Assembly (NCBI GenBank): GCA_947087645.1
Contig: CAMUDN010000003.1
Coordinates: forward strand, 102,277-166,276
DNA length: 64,000 nucleotides
Origin: an uncultured Bulleidia sp.
GTDB lineage: Bacteria > Bacillota_I > Bacilli_A > Erysipelotrichales > Erysipelotrichaceae
Reading direction: 5' to 3'
Shown here: positions 45,390-54,397 of the stretch, piece by piece
Layout: every line of letters starts with the position of its first letter
How positions within the stretch are numbered: position 1 is the stretch's first letter
Made by a program: the position numbers and the translations under genes
The notes under the pieces: generated by a model
Seen by the model: only the letters and a program-made list of their open reading frames with translations
The model's database searches: none
Told to the model about the DNA's origin: nothing

Positions 45390-46357
45390 GTTTTTTAGAA
45401 AAATTAAAAAATGCTTTTACTAAGAAACAAGATCAGGCAACATATTTATCAGGTTTTAAAAAAGCACAACAAAATTTTGGTGATAAATTAAGTGCTATGC
45501 GCTATCATTTTAAAGCTGTTGATGATGCTTTTTTAGAACAATTAACAATTATTCTTTTAGAAGCAGATGTAGGTATTCATACAGCTGATTTTATTTGTGA
45601 ACAGCTAAAAATTAAATGTCAGGCATATCCGAGTATATCATTTAAATGGGCAATGAATTTTTTGCTAGAAACAATGCAAGAAATTTATTGTGAAGATGGT
45701 CAAAATCAGCAAATAAATTGGGCAAAAGATGAACCGACCGTGTTTTTACTTGAGGGAGTTAATGGAGCTGGTAAAACAACAACGATTGCTAAACTTGGCT
45801 ATGCTTTTCAACAAACTGGTAAAAAAGTTGCTTTTACAGCTGCTGATACTTTTCGAGCAGGAGCAATTGAACAGTTAAAAAAATGGGGTGAAAAATTGAA
45901 TATACCAGTCATTGCAGGTCATGAGAATGGTGATCCTAGTGCTGCTATCGTTGATGGTTGTCGTTATGCGAAAACAAATAAAATAGATGTTTTATTATGT
46001 GATACGGCTGGTCGTTTACAAAATAAAGTTAATTTAATGGCAGAATTAGCAAAAATGAATAAAGTAGCTGCTCGTGAAATTAGCAATGCTCCACATAATA
46101 CATGGCTTGTTCTTGATGCAACAACTGGTCAAAATGGTCTTAGTCAAGCAAAAATTTTTGCTGAAAGTACAAAGTTAAATGGTATTATTTTAACCAAAAT
46201 GGATGGCACAGCTAAAGGTGGTATCATTTTAGCAATTAAACATCAATTGCATATACCAGTATATTATTTAGGTCTTGGTGAAAGGAAAGAAGATTTAAAA
46301 CCATTTGATTTAGATTCTTACTTATATAGTATTTCTAAGGGCTTAGAAGATGTATAA
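45386..46357 (+). CDS. ftsY: Signal recognition particle receptor FtsY
   Basis: 323 residues: N domain (about 1-100) and GTPase G domain with G1 GVNGAGKTTTIAKLGY, DTFRAGAIEQL, G3 CDTAGRLQNKVNLM, and G4 LTKMDGTAKGG. It lacks the long acidic A domain of E. coli FtsY, as usual in Firmicutes. It acts at the membrane with SRP (Ffh) in co-translational targeting. Gene order smc-ftsY is conserved; it overlaps ylxM by 8 bp. Confidence 0.97.
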   Translation: MSFLEKLKNAFTKKQDQATYLSGFKKAQQNFGDKLSAMRYHFKAVDDAFLEQLTIILLEADVGIHTADFICEQLKIKCQAYPSISFKWAMNFLLETMQEIYCEDGQNQQINWAKDEPTVFLLEGVNGAGKTTTIAKLGYAFQQTGKKVAFTAADTFRAGAIEQLKKWGEKLNIPVIAGHENGDPSAAIVDGCRYAKTNKIDVLLCDTAGRLQNKVNLMAELAKMNKVAAREISNAPHNTWLVLDATTGQNGLSQAKIFAESTKLNGIILTKMDGTAKGGIILAIKHQLHIPVYYLGLGERKEDLKPFDLDSYLYSISKGLEDV

Positions 46358-46658
46358 TAAGTTGTATTATGATCAGTTGTTAGATTTTTATATTGAATTA
46401 TTGAGTAATAAGCAACAATTAATTGCTAAATATTACTATCACCAAGACTTATCTTTACAAGAAATTAGTGAATTATTAGCAGTCTCTCGAGCGGCTATAT
46501 ATGATTGTTTGAAACGTGTGCGTCATGAATTAGATTATTATGAGTCAATTTTGTTGCTGTATCAAAAGCAACAAAAAAGACAAAAAATATTGCAACAAAT
46601 AAAAAAACAAATTGATCCATCGATATGGTCTTTATTATCGAAACTTGAAACTGAATAG
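46350..46658 (+). CDS. ylxM: YlxM/UPF0122 family SRP-associated HTH protein
   Basis: 102 residues. A sigma-70 region 4-like helix-turn-helix is visible (LSLQEISELLAVSRAAIYDCLKR), then a basic coiled C-terminus. In Firmicutes the gene normally lies directly before ffh and its product stimulates SRP GTPase cycling. Here it follows ftsY, and ackA comes next instead of ffh. It overlaps ftsY by 8 bp. Confidence 0.92.
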   Translation: MYNKLYYDQLLDFYIELLSNKQQLIAKYYYHQDLSLQEISELLAVSRAAIYDCLKRVRHELDYYESILLLYQKQQKRQKILQQIKKQIDPSIWSLLSKLETE

Positions 46659-46668
46659 GAGGGTATAT

Positions 46669-47865
46669 ATGACAAAAGTAATTTCAGTTAATTCCGGTTC
46701 ATCATCTTTAAAATTTCAGCTATTTGACATGCCTTGTGAAAAAGTAATTGCTTCTGGTATTGTTGAAAGAATTGGTCAAAAATGGGGTTCTTTTACGATT
46801 AAATTTAATGATCGTAAAGAAACTAGTGAAGCTGCTTTTCCCAATCATAAAGTGGCTGTTGATGTTTTATTAAAAGCTTTAGTTGATTATCAAATTGTAA
46901 AAAATCTAGATGAAATAAAAGGTGCTGGTCATCGCATTGTACAAGGTGGTTCATATTATAATCAATCAGTTGTAGCTGATGAAGAAGTAGTTAAGCATGT
47001 TGAAGAATTAAGTGTCTTAGCTCCTTTACATAATCCAGCTCATCTTGTTTGTTATAAAGCTTTTTGTGAAGCTTTACCAAAAATTGGTCATGTTTTTGTG
47101 TTTGATACTGCTTTTCATCAAACAATGACAGCCGAAAGTTATATGTTTGCAACACCATATGAATGGTATGAAAAGTATAAGATTCGTCGTTATGGAGCAC
47201 ATGGTACATCTCATCAATATGTTAATCTACGAACAGCCGAATTAATGGCTAAAGATGTTCATAAATTAAATATGATTACATGTCATTTAGGTAATGGTGC
47301 TTCAATTACAGCTATTCGTAATGGTAAAGTAATTAATACTTCGATGGGTTTAACGCCACTAGGTGGTATTATGATGGGTACACGTTGCGGAGATTTAGAT
47401 CCATCGGTAGTCTTCTATATGGCTAAACAATTAAATTGTACACCTGATGAAATGGATGTTTATTTAAATAAAAAGTCAGGTATGCTAGGTGTTTCAGGTA
47501 TTAGTTCTGATGCTCGTGATATTCAAGCAGCTATTGAAGCTGGTAATAAACGTGCTCAATTAACAGTTGATATTTATACTAATCGGGTTGTTAATGTTGT
47601 TGGTGGTTATTACATGCAATTAGGTCATGTTGATGCTATTTCTTTTACAGCTGGTCTTGGTGAAAATGATGTTTTTACACGGGAAAGAATTTTAAAGGGT
47701 TTAGAAGAAGGACTAGGTTTATCTATTGATTATGAATTGAATCGTAAGATACATGGTAAAGAATGCTTAATTTCTAAGCCTGATTCAAAAGTTCAGGTTT
47801 ATGTAGTACCAACTAATGAAGAATTGGTTATTGCCCGTGATATTATGCGTTTGTTAAAATTATGA
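46669..47865 (+). CDS. ackA: Acetate kinase
   Basis: 398 residues, full length. ASKHA-fold motifs: VISVNSGSSSLKFQLF, GHRIVQGG, VFDTAFHQTM, RRYGAHGTSHQYV, CHLGNGASITA, TPLGGIMMGTRCGDLDP and FTAGLGEND. It makes ATP from acetyl phosphate in fermentation, linked to the pyruvate formate-lyase of this window. AGGAGGG lies 5 nt before ATG 46669. It overlaps nrnA by 4 bp. Phosphotransacetylase is not in the window. Confidence 0.97.
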   Translation: MTKVISVNSGSSSLKFQLFDMPCEKVIASGIVERIGQKWGSFTIKFNDRKETSEAAFPNHKVAVDVLLKALVDYQIVKNLDEIKGAGHRIVQGGSYYNQSVVADEEVVKHVEELSVLAPLHNPAHLVCYKAFCEALPKIGHVFVFDTAFHQTMTAESYMFATPYEWYEKYKIRRYGAHGTSHQYVNLRTAELMAKDVHKLNMITCHLGNGASITAIRNGKVINTSMGLTPLGGIMMGTRCGDLDPSVVFYMAKQLNCTPDEMDVYLNKKSGMLGVSGISSDARDIQAAIEAGNKRAQLTVDIYTNRVVNVVGGYYMQLGHVDAISFTAGLGENDVFTRERILKGLEEGLGLSIDYELNRKIHGKECLISKPDSKVQVYVVPTNEELVIARDIMRLLKL

Positions 47866-48821
47866 ACTCATTTTATTTAGATCAGTCAAAGGTATTTCTT
47901 CAAACAATTCAAGCATTTGAAGTAATTTGTATCTTTCGCCATGAACATCCTGATTGTGATGCATTAGGTGCTCAATGTGGTCTTTTAACGTGGTTAAAAA
48001 CTTATTTTCCTAATAAGAAAATATATGCTTTGGGTAATGAAAATAGTAACCAGTTTGATTTTCCACAAATGGATAAAGTAAGTGATGATGTTTTACAAAA
48101 TGCTTTAGCAATTATTCTTGATACAGCTAATTTAGAAAGAGTAGATGATCAACGTTATGCATTAGCTAAGCATATTATGAAGATAGATCATCATATAATA
48201 ACTGATGATTATGGTGATACAAAGATTGTCTTAGAAGGTTGTGCCGCAACTTGTCAAATTCTTACTCTTTTGATTCACAAATTAGTAAAATATCCGCTAA
48301 ATAAAACAATAGCCCAGTATTTTTATGCTGGCTTAGTTACTGATTGTTTAAATTTTAGTGCTAATTATACCAATGATGAGTCATTATTAGCAGGTAGTTA
48401 TCTTGTGGGATGTGGCTTAGAAGTAGCTAAAATACAACAACGATTATTTGATCAAGACTTACATGATATTCAGTTTAAGATATATCTTTTAAGTCATATG
48501 CAAATTTTTAAGGAACATATTGCATATGTTATTTTAGAACATGATGATTTAGTTAGGTGGTCACTTTCGGCGTCGGAAGCAAGATCACGTGTAAATACGT
48601 TGTCAGGTATTAAAGAATTTGCAATATGGGTACTATTCACGTATGATATAGAGACAAGTAGTTATGCAGCAAGTATTAGATCCAAACAAATTGCTATCAA
48701 TGAAGTAGCTAATCATTACCATGGTGGTGGGCATAAAAATGCTTGTGGAGTAAAAGGCTTATCTTTAGAAGACGTGCAAAATATATTAAATGATTTAGCA
48801 AAATTATTATCGAACTTTTAA
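47862..48821 (+). CDS. nrnA: DHH/DHHA1 family phosphoesterase, NrnA-like
   Basis: 319 residues. The DHH domain has FRHEHPDCDALGAQCGL, AIILDTANLERV and MKIDHHI; the DHHA1 domain ends in GGGHKNACG. NrnA degrades nano-RNAs and 3'-phosphoadenosine 5'-phosphate; related proteins degrade c-di-AMP or pApA. The short form without membrane or PAS parts fits NrnA. It overlaps ackA by 4 bp and ends before a terminator. Confidence 0.9.
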   Translation: MNSFYLDQSKVFLQTIQAFEVICIFRHEHPDCDALGAQCGLLTWLKTYFPNKKIYALGNENSNQFDFPQMDKVSDDVLQNALAIILDTANLERVDDQRYALAKHIMKIDHHIITDDYGDTKIVLEGCAATCQILTLLIHKLVKYPLNKTIAQYFYAGLVTDCLNFSANYTNDESLLAGSYLVGCGLEVAKIQQRLFDQDLHDIQFKIYLLSHMQIFKEHIAYVILEHDDLVRWSLSASEARSRVNTLSGIKEFAIWVLFTYDIETSSYAASIRSKQIAINEVANHYHGGGHKNACGVKGLSLEDVQNILNDLAKLLSNF

Positions 48822-48826
48822 GGATT

Positions 48827-48852
48827 AAAATATGACCGTTGGTCATATTTTT
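48827..48852 (+). terminator. Intrinsic terminator after nrnA
   Basis: Perfect 11-bp stem AAAATATGACC (48827-48837) / GGTCATATTTT (48841-48851), loop GTT, then a T-rich tract. Confidence 0.85.
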
Positions 48853-48884
48853 GCTTTTTATTGCTGGAAAGTAAGAGGTCAAAT

Positions 48885-50126
48885 ATGACATTTAAAGAAT
48901 TAAATTTAATCCAACCGTTATTGGATTCATTAACTAAAGCTGGCTATGAAAAGCCAAGTCCTATTCAAGAAAAAGCAATTCCTATTTTGCTTAATCATGA
49001 TGATTTAGTTGCTTGTGCACAAACAGGAACAGGCAAGACGGCAGCTTTTTCATTACCTATTTTGCAGTTACTAAAAAAAGAAAAAGAAGCAAAGTTAAGA
49101 TCTTTAATTCTTAGTCCTACGCGTGAATTGGCTAGTCAAATATTTAATAATATCAAAAAATATGGTCGTTATTTAAAACTACGTGTTTGTTGTATTTATG
49201 GTGGTGTACCAAGTGGTCCACAATTAAAAGCTTTAAAACAAGGATGTGATATTTTGGTTGCTACTCCTGGAAGATTAATTGACTATCTTAATCATGCCAA
49301 AATAATGCTGGACGATATTGAAATATTTATTTTAGATGAAGCCGATCGGATGTTAGATATGGGCTTTATCAATGATGTTTATAGAATCATTAAAGAATTA
49401 CCACATAAACGACAAACAGCTTTATTTTCAGCAACAATGCCTAAAGAAATATGTCAATTGGCTATGAATATTCTTCATAATCCCAAAGAAATTCATATTG
49501 CTAAGCAAAAAATAACAACTGATTCAGTTAAGCAATCTTTAATTTTTTGTCGTAAAGCAGATAAGAAAAAAATTTTGATAGCATATTTAAAAGCCGATAA
49601 AATTAAAAAAGGAGTTATTTTTACTCGTACTAAAATAGGAGCAGAACGATTAGCTAAATATTTAAGTTTGGAAAATATTACATCTTTAGTAATTCATGGT
49701 GATAAAACACAAGGTCAAAGAATGAATGCTATGCAACGCTTTCGTACTAATCAAATACCTTTTTTAATTGCTACAGATATTGTTGCAAGAGGAATTGATA
49801 TTCAAGATATTAGTCATGTAATTAATTATGATTTGCCAGAAGATATTGAAAATTATGTTCATCGAATTGGACGCACAGGTCGTGCTAAAAAGAAAGGTCA
49901 AGCTATTTCTTTAGTTTGCACTGAAGAATTAAGTTTATTATCACGTATTGAAGAACTTATTCATTATCAGATACCAAAATTAGCAAATGAATATGCTATT
50001 GATTTAAAGCGTTATCAGAAAACAAAATATGCAACTAAATCAAAACGACCAATTAAAATTAACAAGGATAAAAGAAAATCACTTAATTCTTCATTAAGAC
50101 CTCAAAAGGGTATTAAACGAAGATAA
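48885..50126 (+). CDS. DEAD-box RNA helicase, RhlE/CshA type
   Basis: 413 residues from ATG 48885, which has AGAGG 8 nt upstream; TTG 48861 upstream in frame is unlikely. Motifs in order: Q motif KPSPIQEKAIP, Walker A AQTGTGKTAAF, PTRELASQI, TPGRLIDYL, DEAD in FILDEADRMLDMGF, SAT, ATDIVARGIDI, HRIGRTGRAKKKG. A basic tail (KSKRPIKINKDKRK) follows the helicase core and probably binds RNA. Likely roles are ribosome assembly or mRNA turnover. Confidence 0.95.
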   Translation: MTFKELNLIQPLLDSLTKAGYEKPSPIQEKAIPILLNHDDLVACAQTGTGKTAAFSLPILQLLKKEKEAKLRSLILSPTRELASQIFNNIKKYGRYLKLRVCCIYGGVPSGPQLKALKQGCDILVATPGRLIDYLNHAKIMLDDIEIFILDEADRMLDMGFINDVYRIIKELPHKRQTALFSATMPKEICQLAMNILHNPKEIHIAKQKITTDSVKQSLIFCRKADKKKILIAYLKADKIKKGVIFTRTKIGAERLAKYLSLENITSLVIHGDKTQGQRMNAMQRFRTNQIPFLIATDIVARGIDIQDISHVINYDLPEDIENYVHRIGRTGRAKKKGQAISLVCTEELSLLSRIEELIHYQIPKLANEYAIDLKRYQKTKYATKSKRPIKINKDKRKSLNSSLRPQKGIKRR

Positions 50127-50181
50127 ATATTTACATATTAATTAGCTAACGATAGATGCGTATAAGAAAGAGGTTGATGTA

Positions 50182-50490
50182 ATGATTCATCATATTATTA
50201 TATTTAAATTTAAAGCAAATATGAGTTATATCGAAAAAGAAAATATTGTTCATTTATTTGATGGATTATTGTCATTAGATGTTATTTATGAAGGAGAAGT
50301 TTATCTCAATGATCAAAAAGCAGATCAAAATAATGATGATCTTTATTTTCATTTTGTTTTTAAAACGTGGTCTGACTTAAATAGTTATCAAAATCATCCT
50401 GATCATTTAGCATTAAAGCAAAGATTGAAAAATAATATCTTGCATCGTTCGTGTATTGATTATGAAGATTTTAATAGCGAGGTAGTATAA
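50182..50490 (+). CDS. Dabb family (stress-responsive A/B barrel) protein
   Basis: 102 residues, ferredoxin-like dimeric barrel. MIHHIIIFKFK at the start and FKTWSDLNSYQNHPDHLALKQ with the H-P-D-H motif are typical of Dabb domains. Function in bacteria is not established. AGAGG lies 8 nt before the ATG. It overlaps the next gene by 1 bp. Confidence 0.88.
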   Translation: MIHHIIIFKFKANMSYIEKENIVHLFDGLLSLDVIYEGEVYLNDQKADQNNDDLYFHFVFKTWSDLNSYQNHPDHLALKQRLKNNILHRSCIDYEDFNSEVV

Positions 50491-51173
50491 TGAAAATCAT
50501 AGTTGATCAAAGTATGCAAACACTTGGTATTCAAGATGTTGTTATTGCAATAGCAAGAAATGTTGATCCAAGTGCAACACTGTCAGCTTCTTTTCAAAAT
50601 AAACAAAAACAAGTAGAGAAATGGGCAATGAGTGTTTCATTAGATGAAGTTAGTAAGCATCCATATATACAGGGATATATGGAAATGATGCAGAAAGTTG
50701 GACGAAGTATTAAAAAAAATCCACCTACTATTTTAAGCTTTATTCGAAATATTCAGCATCGTGGTTGTTTACCAAAAGTAAATACAATTGTTGATATTTA
50801 TAATGTTGAAAGTTTAATTTCGTTTATTGCTATTGGTGGTCATGATTTAGATAAAATTAAAGAGCCACTAATCTTTAGTATTAGTCAAAAAGAGGATATT
50901 TTTTATCCTATTCTTTCAACAAGTAAGCATGTTGCTGAAAGTGATTATATTTATAAAGATAGAAATGGTATTTTAGCTTGGCTAGGTGTTCGTGATGGCG
51001 AAAATTATAAGTTTGATGAGCATACTAAAAATGCTATTTTTATTCTTCAAGGTAATGCCAATATTAGTGTTGAAGCAAGGGTTAATGCTTTAAAAAGAAT
51101 AGAAAATGATTTAAAAGAATGTATGCCAAATTTAGTTTTTGATATGCAGATTATACATGTTAAGACAAATTAA
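50490..51173 (+). CDS. B3/B4 (PheRS editing-like) domain protein
   Basis: 227 residues, single B3/B4 domain as found in the phenylalanyl-tRNA synthetase beta chain. Pieces: HPYIQGYMEMMQKVGRS, PPTILSFIRNIQHRGCLPKVNTIVDIYNVESL, GGHDLDKIK and AWLGVRDGENYKF. Free-standing members are suspected to edit or bind aminoacyl-tRNA, but this is not shown for most. GCGAGG lies 5-6 nt upstream of the ATG. Shares the Dabb gene's transcript. Confidence 0.9.
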   Translation: MKIIVDQSMQTLGIQDVVIAIARNVDPSATLSASFQNKQKQVEKWAMSVSLDEVSKHPYIQGYMEMMQKVGRSIKKNPPTILSFIRNIQHRGCLPKVNTIVDIYNVESLISFIAIGGHDLDKIKEPLIFSISQKEDIFYPILSTSKHVAESDYIYKDRNGILAWLGVRDGENYKFDEHTKNAIFILQGNANISVEARVNALKRIENDLKECMPNLVFDMQIIHVKTN

Positions 51174-51195
51174 TTAGGATTAGAAAGGCAATTTA

Positions 51196-52548
51196 ATGTT
51201 TAAAAAAGTTATTCAAAAGGATTTAATGATAGAAACCATAAAATTAGCGTGGCCAGCTGTTTTAGAAGCGTTCTTTGTAGCTATTGCTGGGATGATTGAT
51301 ACTGTTATGGTATCATCTTTAGGTCCTTATGCGGTTGCTGCAACGGGTTTAACGATTCAACCAAAATTTATTTCACTGGCTTTCTTTTTTGCAATTAATA
51401 TTGCCGTAAGTGCTTTAGTTGCTAGAAGAAATGGTGAGGGTGATAAGAAAAGTGCTAATGAAGTATTTGTAACAGCATGTGTTATATCTTTTATTATCTG
51501 TTTCATTTTAAGTTTTATTTCATATTGGCAAGCAGATCAAATTGTTCATTGGTGTGGTTCAAATACTGATACTCATGAAACAGCTATGATTTATTTTAAA
51601 GTAATTCAAGTAGGAATGTTTTTTAATGTATTACAAATGATTATTAATGCAGCACAAAGAGGAGCTGGTAATACACGCATTGCAATGACAACAAATATTG
51701 TTTCTTCTTTAGTAAATATCTTTTTTAATTATCTGTTAATTAATGGTCATTTTGGTTTTCCGAAATGGGGTGTATTTGGAGCTGCTTTGGCAACGGTATT
51801 AGGAACTATTATTGCTTCTTTTTTAAGCTTACGATCAATTATGAAAAATGAATGTTTTATTTCATTGCCATTTATTATTCATCATAAAATTAAAGCAAGT
51901 AAAGATGTTTTAAAGAAGATTTTTGATCTTGGCTCAACATTATTATTAGAAAATGTTGCCATGCGTATTGGTTTTTTAGCAACTTCTGTTTTAGCTGCAA
52001 GACTGGGGACAGATGCTTTTGCAGCACATCAAGTAGGAATGAATCTATTAGGTATTGGCTTTTCTTTTGCGGATGGTATGCAAGTAGCTGCTGTGGCTTT
52101 GATTGGTCGATCATTAGGTGAAAAGAAAACGGAGTTAGCTAAAACATATGGTCATCTTTGTCAATATATCGGTTTATTTATTTCTATTATATTAGCTATT
52201 ATTTTAATCTTTTTTGGCAAAGCTATTTTTGGTGCTTTTTTCCAAAAAGAAAGTATTTTAGATATGGGTAAATTATTATGTGCTTATATATCTTTGATAA
52301 TCTTATTACAAATTTCTGAAGTTATTTATGGTGGTTGTTTAAGAGGAGCTGGTGATATTCGCTTTACTTTGATTGCTTTTCTTATTTCTACAACATTCAT
52401 TAGAACAGTTGTAACGATCTTTTTAACATTAATTTTTAATTTTGGTTTAAGTGGTATATGGTTAGGTATTATGTCAGATCAATTAAGCCGTTTAATTCTA
52501 TTTGGTGGTCGTTTTCATCAAGGTAAATGGGTTAATATTAAAATCTAA
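51196..52548 (+). CDS. MATE family multidrug/Na+ antiporter
   Basis: 450 residues with twelve predicted membrane segments in two homologous halves. MATE features: AWPAVLEAFFVAIAGMIDTVMVSSLG, ALVARRNGEGDKKSA, and NAAQRGAGNTRIAMTTNI with its second-half counterpart GGCLRGAGDIRFTLIAF. It exports organic cations or other compounds with Na+ or H+. AGAAAGG lies 8 nt before the ATG; no terminator precedes it, so it may share the transcript of the Dabb and B3/B4 genes. Confidence 0.95.
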   Translation: MFKKVIQKDLMIETIKLAWPAVLEAFFVAIAGMIDTVMVSSLGPYAVAATGLTIQPKFISLAFFFAINIAVSALVARRNGEGDKKSANEVFVTACVISFIICFILSFISYWQADQIVHWCGSNTDTHETAMIYFKVIQVGMFFNVLQMIINAAQRGAGNTRIAMTTNIVSSLVNIFFNYLLINGHFGFPKWGVFGAALATVLGTIIASFLSLRSIMKNECFISLPFIIHHKIKASKDVLKKIFDLGSTLLLENVAMRIGFLATSVLAARLGTDAFAAHQVGMNLLGIGFSFADGMQVAAVALIGRSLGEKKTELAKTYGHLCQYIGLFISIILAIILIFFGKAIFGAFFQKESILDMGKLLCAYISLIILLQISEVIYGGCLRGAGDIRFTLIAFLISTTFIRTVVTIFLTLIFNFGLSGIWLGIMSDQLSRLILFGGRFHQGKWVNIKI

Positions 52549-52615
52549 TAATATGTTATCTTATAAAGCTAAATAGTTTATATTTTTTTGCAATTTTTGT
52601 AGTATCATTTAATCA

Positions 52616-53338
52616 ATGAAATATGTTGTTTGTGATGATGAAAAAATACAGGTTGATCTAGTATGCAAATATATTCAAGAATATGCTCAGAAAAATAAGC
52701 AGAAGACGGAAATTTATCGTTATTATGATTGCCATAACTTATGGTGGGATTTAGAAAGTGGCTTAAAAGCAGATCTTTTATTATTAGATATTCAAATGCA
52801 AGATTTAAATGGTATTGAATTAGCACGTCTTATGCGAAAGAATCAATTTTTTCAGATGCTTTGTTTTATTAGTGGATCAAAAGAGTATGTTTTTGATGGC
52901 TATGATGTTGATGCTATTGCCTATTTATTAAAGCCATATGAGAAAGATCAACTTTTTAGAGTATTAGATAAAGCTCAAAAACTAGTTCAAAATACAGATG
53001 ATTTTAACATTATTCAAACAAAGAAAGAAATGTATAAAATATATCATCGTGATTTGATTGCTTTAGAAGCTTTTTTGCATGATACAAAAATTTATTTACG
53101 ATCGAATGCTTTAAAGCCAACCGAAATAATTATTCATCAAAGCTTAAAAGAAGTAGCTGCTCTATTTAACTTATCTTTGTTTCAAATACATCGCTCTTAT
53201 ATGGTTAATTTAAAAAATATATTGCAAGTTAGAAAAACAGAATGTATAGCTGAAAATAATTTATGTTTTCCGATTGCTCGTGGAAATTATGAATTAACTA
53301 TGCAAGCTTTTATTGAGGCGAATAGAGGATCTTTATGA
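52616..53338 (+). CDS. LytTR family response regulator (AgrA/ComE type)
   Basis: 240 residues. Receiver domain (about 1-120) with CDDE and phospho-acceptor D58 in LLLLDIQMQ, and the lysine in YLLKPYEKDQ. The LytTR DNA-binding domain (about 140-238) has ALEAFLHDTKIYL and FQIHRSYMVNLKNI. Such regulators bind repeated 9-bp elements and often serve peptide quorum sensing. No ribosome site precedes the ATG; a weak TATCAT box ends 7 nt upstream. It overlaps the kinase gene by 4 bp. Confidence 0.93.
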   Translation: MKYVVCDDEKIQVDLVCKYIQEYAQKNKQKTEIYRYYDCHNLWWDLESGLKADLLLLDIQMQDLNGIELARLMRKNQFFQMLCFISGSKEYVFDGYDVDAIAYLLKPYEKDQLFRVLDKAQKLVQNTDDFNIIQTKKEMYKIYHRDLIALEAFLHDTKIYLRSNALKPTEIIIHQSLKEVAALFNLSLFQIHRSYMVNLKNILQVRKTECIAENNLCFPIARGNYELTMQAFIEANRGSL

Positions 53339-54309
53339 TATATCTTTGTTTGTTTTGCTTAATTTATATCTATGAGCTAATTACTCATAAAATAAGAGGA
53401 CGATATTTATTTTTTTATACTTGTCTTGCGTTCTTACTTGCTTATACTATTGTTTGTTATAATATTTGTTTTTTTGTTATTTTATTAAGTATATATATTT
53501 TTAATCATTATCATTTTTTGCTGGAAGAAAAATTATTTGCAGGGATGCTTATTTTTAATGCATGCATAATTATCTTTTTATTTTGGCAAACAAATAATCA
53601 ATTTTTAGCCATTATTACTTTTTTAATGTTTTCATTATTTGAATATATAGCAGAAAGAATTATGAAGCGTGAAGAAAATAAGACAATTATTTATCAAAAT
53701 AAATTAATGAAACAACAAATTACAGAAATTGAAAATATTTATTTAACTATGCGTGGCTGGCGTCATGATTATCACAATCATCTTCAATCACTTAAAAGTT
53801 ATTTAAAGCTTGGACAAATAGATAATATGCAAAAATATTTAAATGAATTAGAAGTTGATTTAGATCAAATTGATACTTTATATCATTCTGGTAATTTACA
53901 ACTTGATTCGATTTTAAATGCAAAGTTAGCGATTGCCCAAAAAGATGATATTAAGATCAACTGTGATGCTGATCTTCCACCTAAATTAAGTATTAGTGAT
54001 ATTGATTTATGTGTTTTAGTGGGTAATTTATTAGATAATGCGATTGAATCTTGTCGTAAAATAGAAAAAAAAGAAGAACGTTTTATACGTATTTATATTT
54101 CTAATTTAAAACGTCAATTATATATTTGTATTACTAATGCAACTAAGGAAACAGTTAAGCAAAGAACGGATACCTATTTTTCAAACAAGCGTGGTGATCA
54201 TGGGCATGGTTTAAAGCGGGTTGACCGTATTATAGAGAAATATGATGGCTATTTAAATAGACAAAATGAACCAGGTGTTTTTGCTAGTGAAATTATCTTA
54301 CCTTTATAA
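53335..54309 (+). CDS. GHKL-family sensor histidine kinase (AgrC-like)
   Basis: 324 residues. An N-terminal membrane domain with four or so hydrophobic segments (about 1-110), shorter than the six or seven of AgrC, is followed by a linker helix, a dimerisation/H box with H144 in WRHDYHNHL, and a GHKL ATPase domain with N box NLLDNAIESC and a G-rich GDHGHGLKRVDRI. It pairs with the LytTR regulator upstream. The signal is probably a small hydrophobic or peptide molecule, but no pheromone gene is visible nearby. Confidence 0.92.
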   Translation: MIYLCLFCLIYIYELITHKIRGRYLFFYTCLAFLLAYTIVCYNICFFVILLSIYIFNHYHFLLEEKLFAGMLIFNACIIIFLFWQTNNQFLAIITFLMFSLFEYIAERIMKREENKTIIYQNKLMKQQITEIENIYLTMRGWRHDYHNHLQSLKSYLKLGQIDNMQKYLNELEVDLDQIDTLYHSGNLQLDSILNAKLAIAQKDDIKINCDADLPPKLSISDIDLCVLVGNLLDNAIESCRKIEKKEERFIRIYISNLKRQLYICITNATKETVKQRTDTYFSNKRGDHGHGLKRVDRIIEKYDGYLNRQNEPGVFASEIILPL

Positions 54310-54317
54310 CAATTCAT

Positions 54318-54347
54318 GCATGAATATTAACAGTTCATGCTTTTTTT
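54318..54347 (+). terminator. Intrinsic terminator after the LytTR/GHKL operon
   Basis: GCATGAA (54318-54324) / TTCATGC (54334-54340), then TTTTTTT. Confidence 0.85.
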
Positions 54348-54397
54348 ATTAATTAACTAATCTTTTTGTTATGGTTTAGCTAGGAGGAACATTACTT

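Noticed and set aside
48861..48884. TTG start extending the DEAD-box helicase by eight residues
   Set aside because: ATG 48885 has a well-spaced AGAGG and gives the normal N-terminus.
52549..52615. Possible terminator TATAAA / TTTATA after the MATE gene
   Set aside because: Only six A-T pairs; too weak to call despite the following T-run.
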